Part shown: in pieces, positions 18,154 through 26,734 of the stretch
How the letters are laid out: every line of letters begins with the position of its first letter
How positions within the stretch are numbered: position 1 is the stretch's first letter
DNA from: JABDMH01 sp050298535
GTDB taxonomy: Bacteria > Bacteroidota > Bacteroidia > Chitinophagales > Saprospiraceae
NCBI GenBank assembly: GCA_050298535.1
Contig: JBNKUI010000026.1
Span: 42,243 to 106,242, forward strand
Reading direction: 5' to 3'
DNA length: 64,000 bases
Position numbers and translations under genes: made by a program
The notes under the pieces: generated by a model
Told to the model about the DNA's origin: nothing
The model's database searches: none
Seen by the model: the letters and a program-made list of their open reading frames with translations, nothing else

Positions 18154-18234
18154 GGGGATATTGCAAGTAGCAGTACACAGCCTTTAAGTCACAGTCTGGG
18201 ATCCTTGGCCTCTGAATTCCTTAAAACCGACTCA
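18154..18234. repeat. Direct repeat copy 2, upstream of the second BspA-like gene
   Basis: The 81-bp partner of the element at 15287-15366, about 95% identical, with its near edge 104 bp upstream of the ATG at 18050. The flanking dyad here is CCCCAACAGGG. The same spacing to both starts argues that gene and control region were duplicated together. Confidence 0.8.
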
Positions 18235-18608
18235 TATTCTAGTAAAAGAAGTCGAGCAAAGCTTCTAGATTTTCTAAAGGATCTGATGGACAACGGAAAT
18301 GGTGAGGAGCAATATTGTTTACAAGAGTTGATTGAGATCGCAGTGCACAAAGCTGGTTCGCTTATTTGATGTCTGCAATGGCATACTTTTGTGAATAATG
18401 CTTTAAGATGCAAACCTAATTTTGGTTTCTATTTTTTTAGCATGGATTCGAATACAAGTAGGCTACTTTAATAATGGCAATTGTTCAAGTCAGACAGTTT
18501 GCAAAACTTCATCTTGCATAAGGTATAATTAGATATTTGCTACAAACTGACTATGTTGCAAAGACTATCTTTGCATCAAACTTGGATAGTTTAGTAGTAA
18601 GTTTACCT
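18235..18608. other. Intergenic region with a short open frame of doubtful coding value
   Basis: About 370 bp between divergent genes. A plus-strand frame (18151-18369, 72 codons) overlaps the 80-bp repeat; the other repeat copy breaks this frame by the 1-nt indel, so the shared part is not maintained as protein. The distal part (KRSRAKLLDFLKDLMDNGNG) looks protein-like but is too short to assign. Confidence 0.35.
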
Positions 18609-19262
18609 ATGCTAATTTCTCAACCTCTGATATTTATTGAAATTCTAGACTTACTAGGGACATTCGCATTTGCGGTCAGCGGTATACGATTGGCAGCCAC
18701 GAAGGATATGGATTGGTTTGGTGCCTACGTCATCGGGCTGGTCACAGCGATTGGAGGTGGGACCACCAGGGACCTGTTGCTGAATGTAACACCTTTCTGG
18801 ATGGAAGATCCAACCTATTTGATTGTGACAGGAGCAGCCTTACTTTCCACAATTATATTAGGGAGTAGACTATTAAAAATGGGTAGCGCGATTTTTTTGT
18901 TTGATGCGATAGGATTGGGTTTGTTTACCGTGACTGGTATAAGCAAAAGCTTGTCCCTGGGACTGCCTATGTGGACTAGCATAATGATGGGTGCCATCAC
19001 CGGGACCATTGGAGGTGTAGTTCGTGATATGATAATTAATGAAGTACCCTTGCTTTTTCGAAAAGATATTTATGCTATCGCTTGTATATTGGGTGGACTG
19101 GTCTATTTTATCTGTTACCAATTTGAAATCTTGAGTCCATTCCAGGAACTCATCGCAGCCATTGTCGTGATCTTTACCCGATTGATTGCTGTCAAATTTC
19201 ATTTACAGTTACCTAAATTGGACCTGGTGTCCAACCGAAGAGATTCGAGATCGCGTAGCTAG
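18609..19262 (+). CDS. TRIC-family / UPF0126 cation channel-like membrane protein
   Basis: 217-residue inner-membrane protein of the trimeric intracellular cation channel family, previously UPF0126 (YadS/YicG-like). It shows the inverted repeat of two three-helix units, each with a Gly-rich kink: first FAFAVSGIRLA and AIGGGTTRDLLLN, second FTVTGISKSL and GTIGGVVRDMIINEVP. The GGG..RDLL and GGV.RDMI motifs are the family hallmark. About seven hydrophobic segments are visible. ATG 18609 is chosen over an upstream in-frame TTG (18537) because the extra residues are not hydrophobic and homologues begin just before FIEILDLLGTFAFA. A monovalent cation channel activity has been shown for bacterial members; the biological role is open. 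Confidence 0.92.
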   Translation: MLISQPLIFIEILDLLGTFAFAVSGIRLAATKDMDWFGAYVIGLVTAIGGGTTRDLLLNVTPFWMEDPTYLIVTGAALLSTIILGSRLLKMGSAIFLFDAIGLGLFTVTGISKSLSLGLPMWTSIMMGAITGTIGGVVRDMIINEVPLLFRKDIYAIACILGGLVYFICYQFEILSPFQELIAAIVVIFTRLIAVKFHLQLPKLDLVSNRRDSRSRS

Positions 19263-19559
19263 GAATGGGGAGGTGGGATGGAATATATCTTAGAGGAAGT
19301 ATGGAAAGCCAACCTGTAGCCAATCATCTAAGTCTGGTTGTTGGACTTATTTCAAAATAGGGACTTAAGACTTCCAATTATTTCCTCAGTAAAGCGTATA
19401 GGAAAATTAATTGATGAAATTGAAAAGAGCAATTATTTGATCCTTGTGCATTATCATTGATTTTTTTTGATGTTTTGGCGAACGTAATATGCATCATTAA
19501 AGTGTCCGGAATTAACTAACTTATAGAAGCAGAATTGAAGAAATATCAAATGTATTACT

Positions 19560-21092
19560 ATGGAAATGTCCAGATCTTTTCACATCTCATGGTTCATTCT
19601 TTTTATGTTCAATTGCGTAGTCGCACAATCAACTGATGAGATAGGAAAAATTCCATGTATTCCTTGTGAGGAAGTAATGAATATGAGATTACCGGATGTT
19701 ACTATTTCTCAAACCGAAACGGTTCAGGAATCGACTCCGCATTGCAAGGTGATGGGAGTAATCGGTACAGAGATCAATTTTGAATTACTACTTCCCAATG
19801 ATTGGAATTCTCGTTTTGCAATGGGAGGAGGAGGTGGTTTTGTGGGCTCTATCCAGAACATGGCCCAACCCAGTGTCCATAAAGGCTATGCAACGGTGGG
19901 TACTGACACAGGTCATCAGGGCCATGGGCTCAAGGCAGACTGGGCGCTGAATAATCTGGAAAGGCAGGTGAATTTTGGGCACCTGGGCATCCATCGCACC
20001 GCTGTTACTGCAAAAGAGATCATCAGACAATACTATTGCTCTGAAATCACATACAGCTATTTTATAGGCTGTTCGAGAGGGGGAGGTCAGGCAATGATGG
20101 AAGCTCAGAGATATCCCCATGATTTTGATGGTATTGTGGCGGGAGCACCGGCCATCGACTGGCCTGCTTTCGGTGCTGAGTTTGTCCAGAACTGTCAGGT
20201 GATTTATCCAAATCCTGACAAACTGGATAATCCGGTAATCACCATAGCAAATGTGGAACTTCTCCACTCCCTGGTTTTGAAGCAATGTGACGCCAGCGAT
20301 GGTCTGGAAGATGGTATTTTGAATGATCCTACCGATTGCGCTTTTGATTTTACTGTACTTCCTGAATGCCCTGATAATTCTTCTTCCGATGATTGCTTTA
20401 CTTCCAAACAGTTGGAAGCCATAAAGGCTGTTTATGCAGGAGTGAGTGATAAACAAGGAGAGATTTATCCTGGTTTCCCTTTTGGAGGTGAAAATGAACC
20501 GGGTGGTTGGAAAGCCTGGATTACCGGTCCTAATGAAGGAACCATGGCACTGAATTTTCCGAGCTTACATTTTGGCTTTGGGACAGAGATGTTTAAATAT
20601 TTGATTTTCCAGGATCCGACCTGGGACTATAGTTCGTACGATTTCTCTGATTTCTCTGCGACAACCAAATTTGCGGCATCCAATCTTAATGCCACTTCGA
20701 CAGATTATAGTGTATTCAAGCAGCAGGGAGGTAAAATGATCATGTTTCATGGATGGAATGATCCTGCCCTATCTGCTTTTGCCACTATTAACCACTACAA
20801 GCGGGTGCAAAGCCAAGACCCTGATGTACAAAATTACCTTCGGCTATTCCTGCTTCCGGGAGTACTACATTGCGGTGGCGGTCCCGGGCCTGATACGGTT
20901 GATTGGATTGAATTAATACGCAACTGGGTTGAGAAAGGAATGGCTCCTAATCGAGTTATCCTTACAAAATCAGAAGAAGAAAAAAGCGTCATAACACGAC
21001 CTGTTTTTCCCTATCCGGAAAAAGCAGTCTACGATGGAAAAGGTGACCCAAATGAGGAAAGCAGTTTCATGTCCAGCGCTAGCAAAGAATAA
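19560..21092 (+). CDS. Secreted tannase/feruloyl esterase-family protein
   Basis: 510-residue alpha/beta hydrolase of the tannase and feruloyl esterase family with a signal peptide (FILFMFNCVVAQ). The nucleophile Ser lies in YFIGCSRGGGQAMMEAQRYP, the family's GCSxGG elbow, flanked by the Cys that normally pairs with a Cys preceding the catalytic His; LPGVLHCGGGPGPDTVDW supplies that His and Cys. The acid is likely in FHGWNDPALS. The protein also has the ARYYYC-like QYYCSEITYSYF segment. Such enzymes release ferulic, gallic or similar aromatic acids from plant material. It is probably periplasmic or surface-located, and it is monocistronic with about 300 bp on each side. Family is confident; the ester cleaved is unknown. 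Confidence 0.92.
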   Translation: MEMSRSFHISWFILFMFNCVVAQSTDEIGKIPCIPCEEVMNMRLPDVTISQTETVQESTPHCKVMGVIGTEINFELLLPNDWNSRFAMGGGGGFVGSIQNMAQPSVHKGYATVGTDTGHQGHGLKADWALNNLERQVNFGHLGIHRTAVTAKEIIRQYYCSEITYSYFIGCSRGGGQAMMEAQRYPHDFDGIVAGAPAIDWPAFGAEFVQNCQVIYPNPDKLDNPVITIANVELLHSLVLKQCDASDGLEDGILNDPTDCAFDFTVLPECPDNSSSDDCFTSKQLEAIKAVYAGVSDKQGEIYPGFPFGGENEPGGWKAWITGPNEGTMALNFPSLHFGFGTEMFKYLIFQDPTWDYSSYDFSDFSATTKFAASNLNATSTDYSVFKQQGGKMIMFHGWNDPALSAFATINHYKRVQSQDPDVQNYLRLFLLPGVLHCGGGPGPDTVDWIELIRNWVEKGMAPNRVILTKSEEEKSVITRPVFPYPEKAVYDGKGDPNEESSFMSSASKE

Positions 21093-21392
21093 ACAAGACA
21101 GGCAACTTGGCGTGATGCTGCGGGGACAAGGGTTTTCCCAGACCCTGTTAGACAGCTTCGTTAATGAAATTTGTGGCATCTATTAATAAATAGGATTAAG
21201 TCTCAATGCCAGGATCGGAAGCGTTGCACACCAGTGACATTTGAAATCCGAAAGCTTAATTCAGGTACACCATTGCAGATAAGCGGAGGTAATTTATTTA
21301 CTCAACAGTTGTTGAATTTCTAAATTTGCAAGTCCACATTAGAACATATATGTGCCATATCATGCCGCATACGACTAAAATAGAGTTTACCT
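21093..21392. other. Intergenic region, promoter side of the M3 peptidase gene
   Basis: 300 bp with no open frame of coding character. Presumably the tannase terminator and the M3 peptidase promoter lie here; I cannot identify either with confidence. Confidence 0.35.
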
Positions 21393-23540
21393 ATGACGAG
21401 ATATTCAGGAACTAAACAAGTGATGCTCATACTCTTATCAATTGTATCAATGATGGGTTGTAAGAAGGAAATTACCAACGAGCCAGTGATCGATAATGTA
21501 TTGCTGAAGGAATGGACAGGGCCATATGGGGGAGTCCCGGCATTCGATCAAATGAAGGTGGAAGATGTAAAGCCTGCAATACGGAAAGGCATGGAATTGA
21601 ATCTCGAGGAAATTGGTGATATTGTTAATAATCCAGATGCACCTACTTTCGAGAATACAATTGAAGAATTGGAGCGGGCTGGGTCAGCATTAAATCGTGC
21701 CAGCACTTATTACGGGATCTTAAGTAGTAATATGTCGAGTCCTGAGTTCAGAGAAGTCCAGACAGAACTAGCACCGGTTTTCGCAGATTTTCAATCCAAG
21801 ATCACCCAAAACGATGCGCTCTTTCAACGAATCAAGTCAGTTTATGAGGCGTCTTTAAAAAATCCACTTCCACCAGACCAACAGCGCGTGGCTTACCTGA
21901 CATACCTAGGTTTTGCTATGAATGGTGCAGAACTTGACGGAGAGAAAAAAGAGCGATATGCAGAAATAAATAAAGAACTTTCGACTCTGTATACTCAATT
22001 TGCTAACAACGTACTGCACGATGAAGAAAATTATGTGACCTATTTGAGTGAAGATCAATTGGGGGGTCTATCAGAGGGATTTATTAAGTCTGCAGCAAGG
22101 ATTGCTAAGGAAAAAGGACATGAAGGACAGTATGCAGTTACCAATACCCGATCTTCGATGGATCCTTTTTTGACTAATTCTACAGATAGGGATTTACGAA
22201 AAAAGGTATGGACCAATTATTATTCAAGAGGAGACAATGGAGATGAATACGATAACAATGCATTAATCGAAGAAATATTAAAACTGCGCCGTGAGCGTGT
22301 TCAGCTGCTAGGATATGACAACTATGCAGAATGGCGCCTACAGGATAGGATGGCTAAAAATCCCAAAAATGCAATGGATTTGATGGAAGCGGTATGGCCG
22401 GTAGCCATAGCCAGAGTGGAAGAAGAAGTGTCCGATATGCAAGCTATTGCAGACGCTAATGGAGATAATATTACGATTGAACCCTGGGATTATCGTTATT
22501 ATGCCGAAAAAGTAAGAAAGCAAAAGTACGACCTGGATTCAGATGAGGTTAAACAGTATTTACAATTGGATAAACTCACAGAAGCCATGCATTTTGTGGC
22601 CGGGCAATTGTTTAACTATCATTTTGAACCGGTGCCTGATGGTAGTGTACCTGTATTCCATGAAGATGTGAAAGTTTGGGAAGTGACCGATAAAACTAGC
22701 GGAGATAATATCGGCCTTTGGTACCTGGACCCTTACGCAAGAGAAGGAAAAAGATCAGGTGCCTGGGCTACTGAATACAGAAGTCATTCAACTTTTGATG
22801 GCAAAGAAAATGTACTTGCCTCCAATAACTCTAACTTTATAAAACCGGCTCCGGGAGAACCATTACTTATTTCATGGGACGATGCCACTACTTTTTTTCA
22901 TGAGTTTGGTCATTCGCTGCACTACTTTTCTTCCGATGTAAGATACCCATCATTGAATAATGGAGTGCGGGACTATACCGAATTTCAATCGCAGCTACTG
23001 GAGCGTTGGTTATCCACGGAAGAAGTGATTAATAACTATCTGGTGCATTATGAAACAGGTGAGGCAATACCGGCATCATTGGTAAAAAAGATAAAAAATG
23101 CAGCTACCTTTAATCAGGGATTTGCTACCACCGAATACCTGGCTTCAGCCATTATGGATATGAAACTGCACCTTGCCGATCCTGCCAATATGGATGTAGA
23201 TGCATTTGAGCGCGAAACGCTAGCGGCATTAAACATGCCAGAGGAATTACCCATGCGTCATAGAACGCCTCATTTCGGTCATGTATTCTCAGGAGAAGGA
23301 TACGCCACTGCCTATTATGGCTATATGTGGGCGGATGTATTGACATCCGATGCTGCTGAAGCTTTTGCAGAAGCTCCGGAAGGTTTTTACGACCAAGCAT
23401 TAGCCGCGAAAATGGTTAAGTATTTGTTCGCACCCAGAAATTCTATGGATCCAGGAGAGGCTTACAAATTATTTCGAGGTCGTGAGGCAAAGATCGAGGC
23501 ACTAATGAGAGACAGAGGTTTCCCGGTTGATGTAGAATGA
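21393..23540 (+). CDS. M3-family zinc oligopeptidase (peptidyl-dipeptidase Dcp/OpdA-like) lipoprotein
   Basis: 715 residues. The N-terminus MLILLSIVSMMGCKKE is a lipoprotein signal with Cys23, so the enzyme is tethered at an envelope membrane rather than cytoplasmic like the E. coli enzymes. The thermolysin-type site is FFHEFGHSLHYF (two His ligands and the catalytic Glu), with the third zinc ligand Glu in DYTEFQSQLLERW. Upstream GLWYLDPYAREGKRSGAW and downstream MPMRHRTPHFGHVFSGEGYATAYYGYMWADVL are typical for M3A peptidases (peptidyl-dipeptidase Dcp and oligopeptidase A). It trims short peptides in the periplasm. ATG 21393 is the only start that leaves the signal intact. Confidence 0.95.
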   Translation: MTRYSGTKQVMLILLSIVSMMGCKKEITNEPVIDNVLLKEWTGPYGGVPAFDQMKVEDVKPAIRKGMELNLEEIGDIVNNPDAPTFENTIEELERAGSALNRASTYYGILSSNMSSPEFREVQTELAPVFADFQSKITQNDALFQRIKSVYEASLKNPLPPDQQRVAYLTYLGFAMNGAELDGEKKERYAEINKELSTLYTQFANNVLHDEENYVTYLSEDQLGGLSEGFIKSAARIAKEKGHEGQYAVTNTRSSMDPFLTNSTDRDLRKKVWTNYYSRGDNGDEYDNNALIEEILKLRRERVQLLGYDNYAEWRLQDRMAKNPKNAMDLMEAVWPVAIARVEEEVSDMQAIADANGDNITIEPWDYRYYAEKVRKQKYDLDSDEVKQYLQLDKLTEAMHFVAGQLFNYHFEPVPDGSVPVFHEDVKVWEVTDKTSGDNIGLWYLDPYAREGKRSGAWATEYRSHSTFDGKENVLASNNSNFIKPAPGEPLLISWDDATTFFHEFGHSLHYFSSDVRYPSLNNGVRDYTEFQSQLLERWLSTEEVINNYLVHYETGEAIPASLVKKIKNAATFNQGFATTEYLASAIMDMKLHLADPANMDVDAFERETLAALNMPEELPMRHRTPHFGHVFSGEGYATAYYGYMWADVLTSDAAEAFAEAPEGFYDQALAAKMVKYLFAPRNSMDPGEAYKLFRGREAKIEALMRDRGFPVDVE

Positions 23541-24449
23541 CGGTAGTTTTAAATAAGACAATGGTTATATAATATCAAGCGAACAATTACTTATCTAATA
23601 AATTATCAGAGGCTCCTGTACTCAGCGACTGTCTTGGTGCATACCAATACAATATTGGGACTGCAAGAGCCTGAAAGAGAATAACGAATTTCTTTTCAAT
23701 CTACAAAAATCACTTACGATCAGATATAAAAAGATTTGGTTGGGACGTTTGGGAGTGAGAAATAAGGGAAGTGCTAATTATCCTGGAATAAGAACTACTC
23801 AGACTAAAATAACTTCCCTTATAGACCATGTCGGCATCCAATCATTCTTCGATCCATATCCAGAGTATTGACTATTTTCACCCATAATTAAATAGTTGAA
23901 ATCTTGCAGTTTATTTGGGAGGCCATTATTGCATGCTCCTAGAAAGATATTAAACCCACTGATATTTTTACAATTTGATAGATACTCATCCCGCATTTCT
24001 TTCGTCTTGATTTCATGTTCGTACTATAGTCTTAATGGATCTCTTCAGAGTGTTCTTAAACCCCATTGTCACTGGTGTAGTCCTTTACGATACTACTGCT
24101 ACCCGAGCTCAATCTACTGACCGAGTCAAAAAGTAAAGTGAGAAGAATTGGAGAAAAAATGAAATGCGCAATTATCTGAATGGTGCTTGTTTACGTAATG
24201 CAAAATGATGGGAGTGAATAACAGGATGACAGACTGCAAACTAAAATAGCAGAATATGCTAAATACATGGATATAAAATAGATCTCAATACATTGGTACA
24301 GTTATTAACATTCATCATTTTTTGGTTTCTATGTTTAGCTCAAAGTTGATAATATATATCATGAACCCTTATCAAGTCATAAGAGGGAATTAAGAAGCCA
24401 TAAAATTGTATCTTATTATTCTAAAAAAAGGGCTAAAAAAGCTATAAAT
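23541..24449. other. Long intergenic region with a possible gene remnant on the minus strand
   Basis: About 900 bp of AT-rich DNA. On the minus strand 23799-23996 an open frame of 65 codons has a protein-like composition (NYLIMGENSQYSGYGSKNDW and more) but no matching upstream signal; it may be a fragment of a decayed gene. The remaining 450 bp before the DapA-like gene is very AT-rich and looks like a promoter region. No RNA gene is recognised. Confidence 0.3.
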
Positions 24450-25457
24450 ATGAAGCGAAATCAATTTATCGTGACGATGGGTGCCAGCATAATTTCCTTG
24501 CTGTCGGGTACTTCACAGAAGATTTCTATTTCTCATTTAGCTCGTAACGCTCGCAAAGGAGTGATTCCCAGAAGAGCCGTTATTCCTGCCGCGCTAACAC
24601 CTATCGATGGAGATGGCCAGGTTGACATTGTCGAGTTCAGGCGACATATGCGAACCCTTGCTGAGGTGCGAGGAGTTTCGGCCATAATGATCAATGGTGG
24701 TTCAGGACATGATAAAACATTGACTCGTGATGAGCGAAAAAAACTGCTAGCCGAAGCTCTGGCTACCGTCGGTGACCGTGTTCCAGTTATCGGCGCCATT
24801 CGAGAATCAGAGGAATGTCCAACTCTCGGGCCCCTGGCAGAAGACGTGCAAAATGAGGGTGCACATGCCATGACCATAATGCCCCCTTCTAGCAAAGAAG
24901 GCCTGATATGGGAAGTTGCTCGTCAGCGATTTGAAGACGCATGTTCCCGGAGTAGTCTGCCGGTTGTCATTTACCAATCGAGATACGCTACTGAGACACT
25001 ACGTCAATTGGCCAGTCTCCCCCCGGTGTTTGCCGTCAAGGAGGGCAGTGGGGACCCTTCGATATTCGAAAGAAATATGCGGGTCTTACATGGCCTGGAA
25101 AAGGATGTCGCCGTGTGGTCCACTCATAGTAAGTGGCTGCTCGCTGACCTGGCTACCGGTGCAGATGGAATTCTTTCCGGAATGGGCAGTGTAGCCGCTA
25201 ATCTTCATGTGGCACTGGCAAATGCTGTAGAGGATTCAGACCTTACGACTGCCAGGCAAATAAATGATAGGATATTTCCTTTAAGTCAGGTTTTCTATAA
25301 GCCTGGACAAGATGCTCATGTGCGAATGAAGTATGCCCTGAAGAAATTGGGTCTGCAGAAGCATGATTTTGTCAGACCCCCATATCATCCAGTAAGGCAA
25401 GAGGAGCGTTTAGCGATTGACGACGCACTCGTGCAGAGTGGATTACTTAAAGACTAG
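24450..25457 (+). CDS. Dihydrodipicolinate synthase/N-acetylneuraminate lyase-family aldolase with an N-terminal leader
   Basis: 335-residue (beta/alpha)8 class I aldolase. After a leader of about 40 residues (MKRNQFIVTMGASIISLLSG...) the DapA-like barrel starts at RRAVIPAALTPI. Key residues: Tyr175 in PVVIYQSRY and the Schiff-base Lys197 in VFAVKEGSGD are both present; the substrate-carboxylate loop is INGGSGHDKTLT in place of the GTTGE of housekeeping DapA, so it is not lysine biosynthesis. The leader suggests export or a TAT-less remnant of an exported ancestor, unusual for this family. Likely cleaves or forms a 2-keto acid from sugar-acid catabolism. It stands alone, with AT-rich DNA upstream. 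Confidence 0.88.
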   Translation: MKRNQFIVTMGASIISLLSGTSQKISISHLARNARKGVIPRRAVIPAALTPIDGDGQVDIVEFRRHMRTLAEVRGVSAIMINGGSGHDKTLTRDERKKLLAEALATVGDRVPVIGAIRESEECPTLGPLAEDVQNEGAHAMTIMPPSSKEGLIWEVARQRFEDACSRSSLPVVIYQSRYATETLRQLASLPPVFAVKEGSGDPSIFERNMRVLHGLEKDVAVWSTHSKWLLADLATGADGILSGMGSVAANLHVALANAVEDSDLTTARQINDRIFPLSQVFYKPGQDAHVRMKYALKKLGLQKHDFVRPPYHPVRQEERLAIDDALVQSGLLKD

Positions 25458-25672
25458 GATATTTATACACTTTTAAGTAGTGTTTGAATAAGAAGATGAT
25501 TGTAATCAACCTACTACCAGCCCTCTAGTCCATAAACTATAAGGCCCCGGTATTCTGTAAATCCAATCGTATGGAAAAGAATGGGATGTGCCTGTAATCG
25601 CTTAGAAGTATTATTGATCAAGACCTATTATTTGGTATGATCTGGTGAAGATAATATAGAGTAGAATTGTTT

Positions 25673-26236
25673 TTAACTTTCAGGCGGTAGCAAAACCTGA
25701 TCAATAACGTGAACATATCCATTAGAAGCCTTAACGGTTCCCAGCACCTTAGCTCCATTGACATAAGTAGTGCCATCCTTTACCTCTACTTTGACCTTGT
25801 CACCAGTAGCCTGGCCTATTCCCATAACACCTTTGATATTATTGCCGGTATAGCTTCCTGGAGCAGCATGGAAAGTGATAATATTCTTTAATGTTTCCTT
25901 ATTCTCCGGTTTTAATAGATTGTCAAGTGTACCGGGGGGCAATGCTTCGAATGCCTGATTAGTAGGTGCGAATACAGTAAGAGGCCCGGCATTCGTCAAC
26001 ACATCTTGCAATCCAGCAGCTTCTACACCAGCCACCAATGTTGTGTGGTCAGGTGAGTTGATCGCGACCTGAAGAATATTTCTCTCCGACTCATCATCTT
26101 GGACACCAGATTGACCATGAAGCTTTGACGTGTCAAATCCTGTCACTGATGACGCTTCTTGGCTTTTAGGATTACAGGATATTGTTAAAAGTCCAATGAT
26201 GGTTGAGGATAGGATAATTCTGAATGAAGCTGTCAT
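25673..26236 (-). CDS. Fasciclin-domain lipoprotein
   Basis: 187-residue envelope protein from ATG 26236, which places a lipoprotein signal (IILSSTIIGLLTISCNPK) at the start; the upstream open frame to 26413 has no signal and is rejected. The rest is one FAS1 domain: ILQVAINSPDHTTLVAGVEAAG, LTVFAPTNQAFEALP, LKNIITFHAAPG and the C-terminal NGYVHVIDQVLLPP. FAS1 domains mediate adhesion or protein-protein contacts and are common as stand-alone lipoproteins in Bacteroidota. It is convergent with the DapA-like gene and about 500 bp from the next minus-strand gene, so it is probably its own transcription unit. Confidence 0.92.
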   Translation of the reverse strand: MTASFRIILSSTIIGLLTISCNPKSQEASSVTGFDTSKLHGQSGVQDDESERNILQVAINSPDHTTLVAGVEAAGLQDVLTNAGPLTVFAPTNQAFEALPPGTLDNLLKPENKETLKNIITFHAAPGSYTGNNIKGVMGIGQATGDKVKVEVKDGTTYVNGAKVLGTVKASNGYVHVIDQVLLPPES

Positions 26237-26734
26237 TAGGTTTACTTTGAATTTAAGCAATCTTCCATCGTAATTTCTCACGACAAATGGGATTTTCCTT
26301 TTGACAAATGTAAGTAAATTCACATAAAAAGACAAAAATATCTTTTTATCTCTTAAGCTAGTGTCAAATGTGAGCAGAGAGAAGGACTGGTTTACGTCAA
26401 GCATTGCTGACATTATGAATGCATGTCTGGCTATGAAATTATTTTACGATCAAAATCGATAATGATTAGAGAGTTATTCTCCAGTGGGTAGTTTAGAGCT
26501 TATAGAGTTTTTTGTTAACCAAAGAGGAGCAAATCTAAATCCGTGAGAGATAATCCAACTACCCAAATATAGATATGCTATGGGTTCATAAGGTTGTAAA
26601 TATCCTTATATGCTCTTGTTTTTATGAATCATAAGTTTCGGCGAAACTCATATTTCTTATAGTTGTCATTGAGAGACTTCAGTATCTAGGACCAAAGCAC
26701 CCTCAATATCGAAACAACAAAGAAGAGAACCTGA
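26237..26734. other. Intergenic region with a small hairpin
   Basis: About 500 bp. The inverted repeat AGTTTC-GGC-GAAACT at 26634-26648 lies just downstream of the Gfo/Idh/MocA gene and may help end its transcript, although no T-run follows on the minus strand. The rest would hold the fasciclin promoter. Confidence 0.3.

Noticed and set aside
18151..18369. 72-codon plus-strand frame covering the 80-bp repeat
   Set aside because: The repeat's other copy breaks this frame by a 1-nt indel, so no shared protein is maintained.
18430..18480. tRNA-like T-loop (GGATTCGAATAC)
   Set aside because: Flanks do not fold to a cloverleaf and no CCA or acceptor stem pairs.
19788..20456. 222-codon minus-strand frame in the tannase gene
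   Set aside because: Fully inside a recognisable tannase frame, with no domain of its own.
24700..25460. Lysine-biosynthesis role (dapA) for the aldolase
   Set aside because: The substrate loop differs and a leader is present; a housekeeping copy is expected elsewhere.
26237..26413. Upstream extension of the fasciclin protein
   Set aside because: The extra 59 residues would bury the lipoprotein signal that begins at the ATG at 26236.
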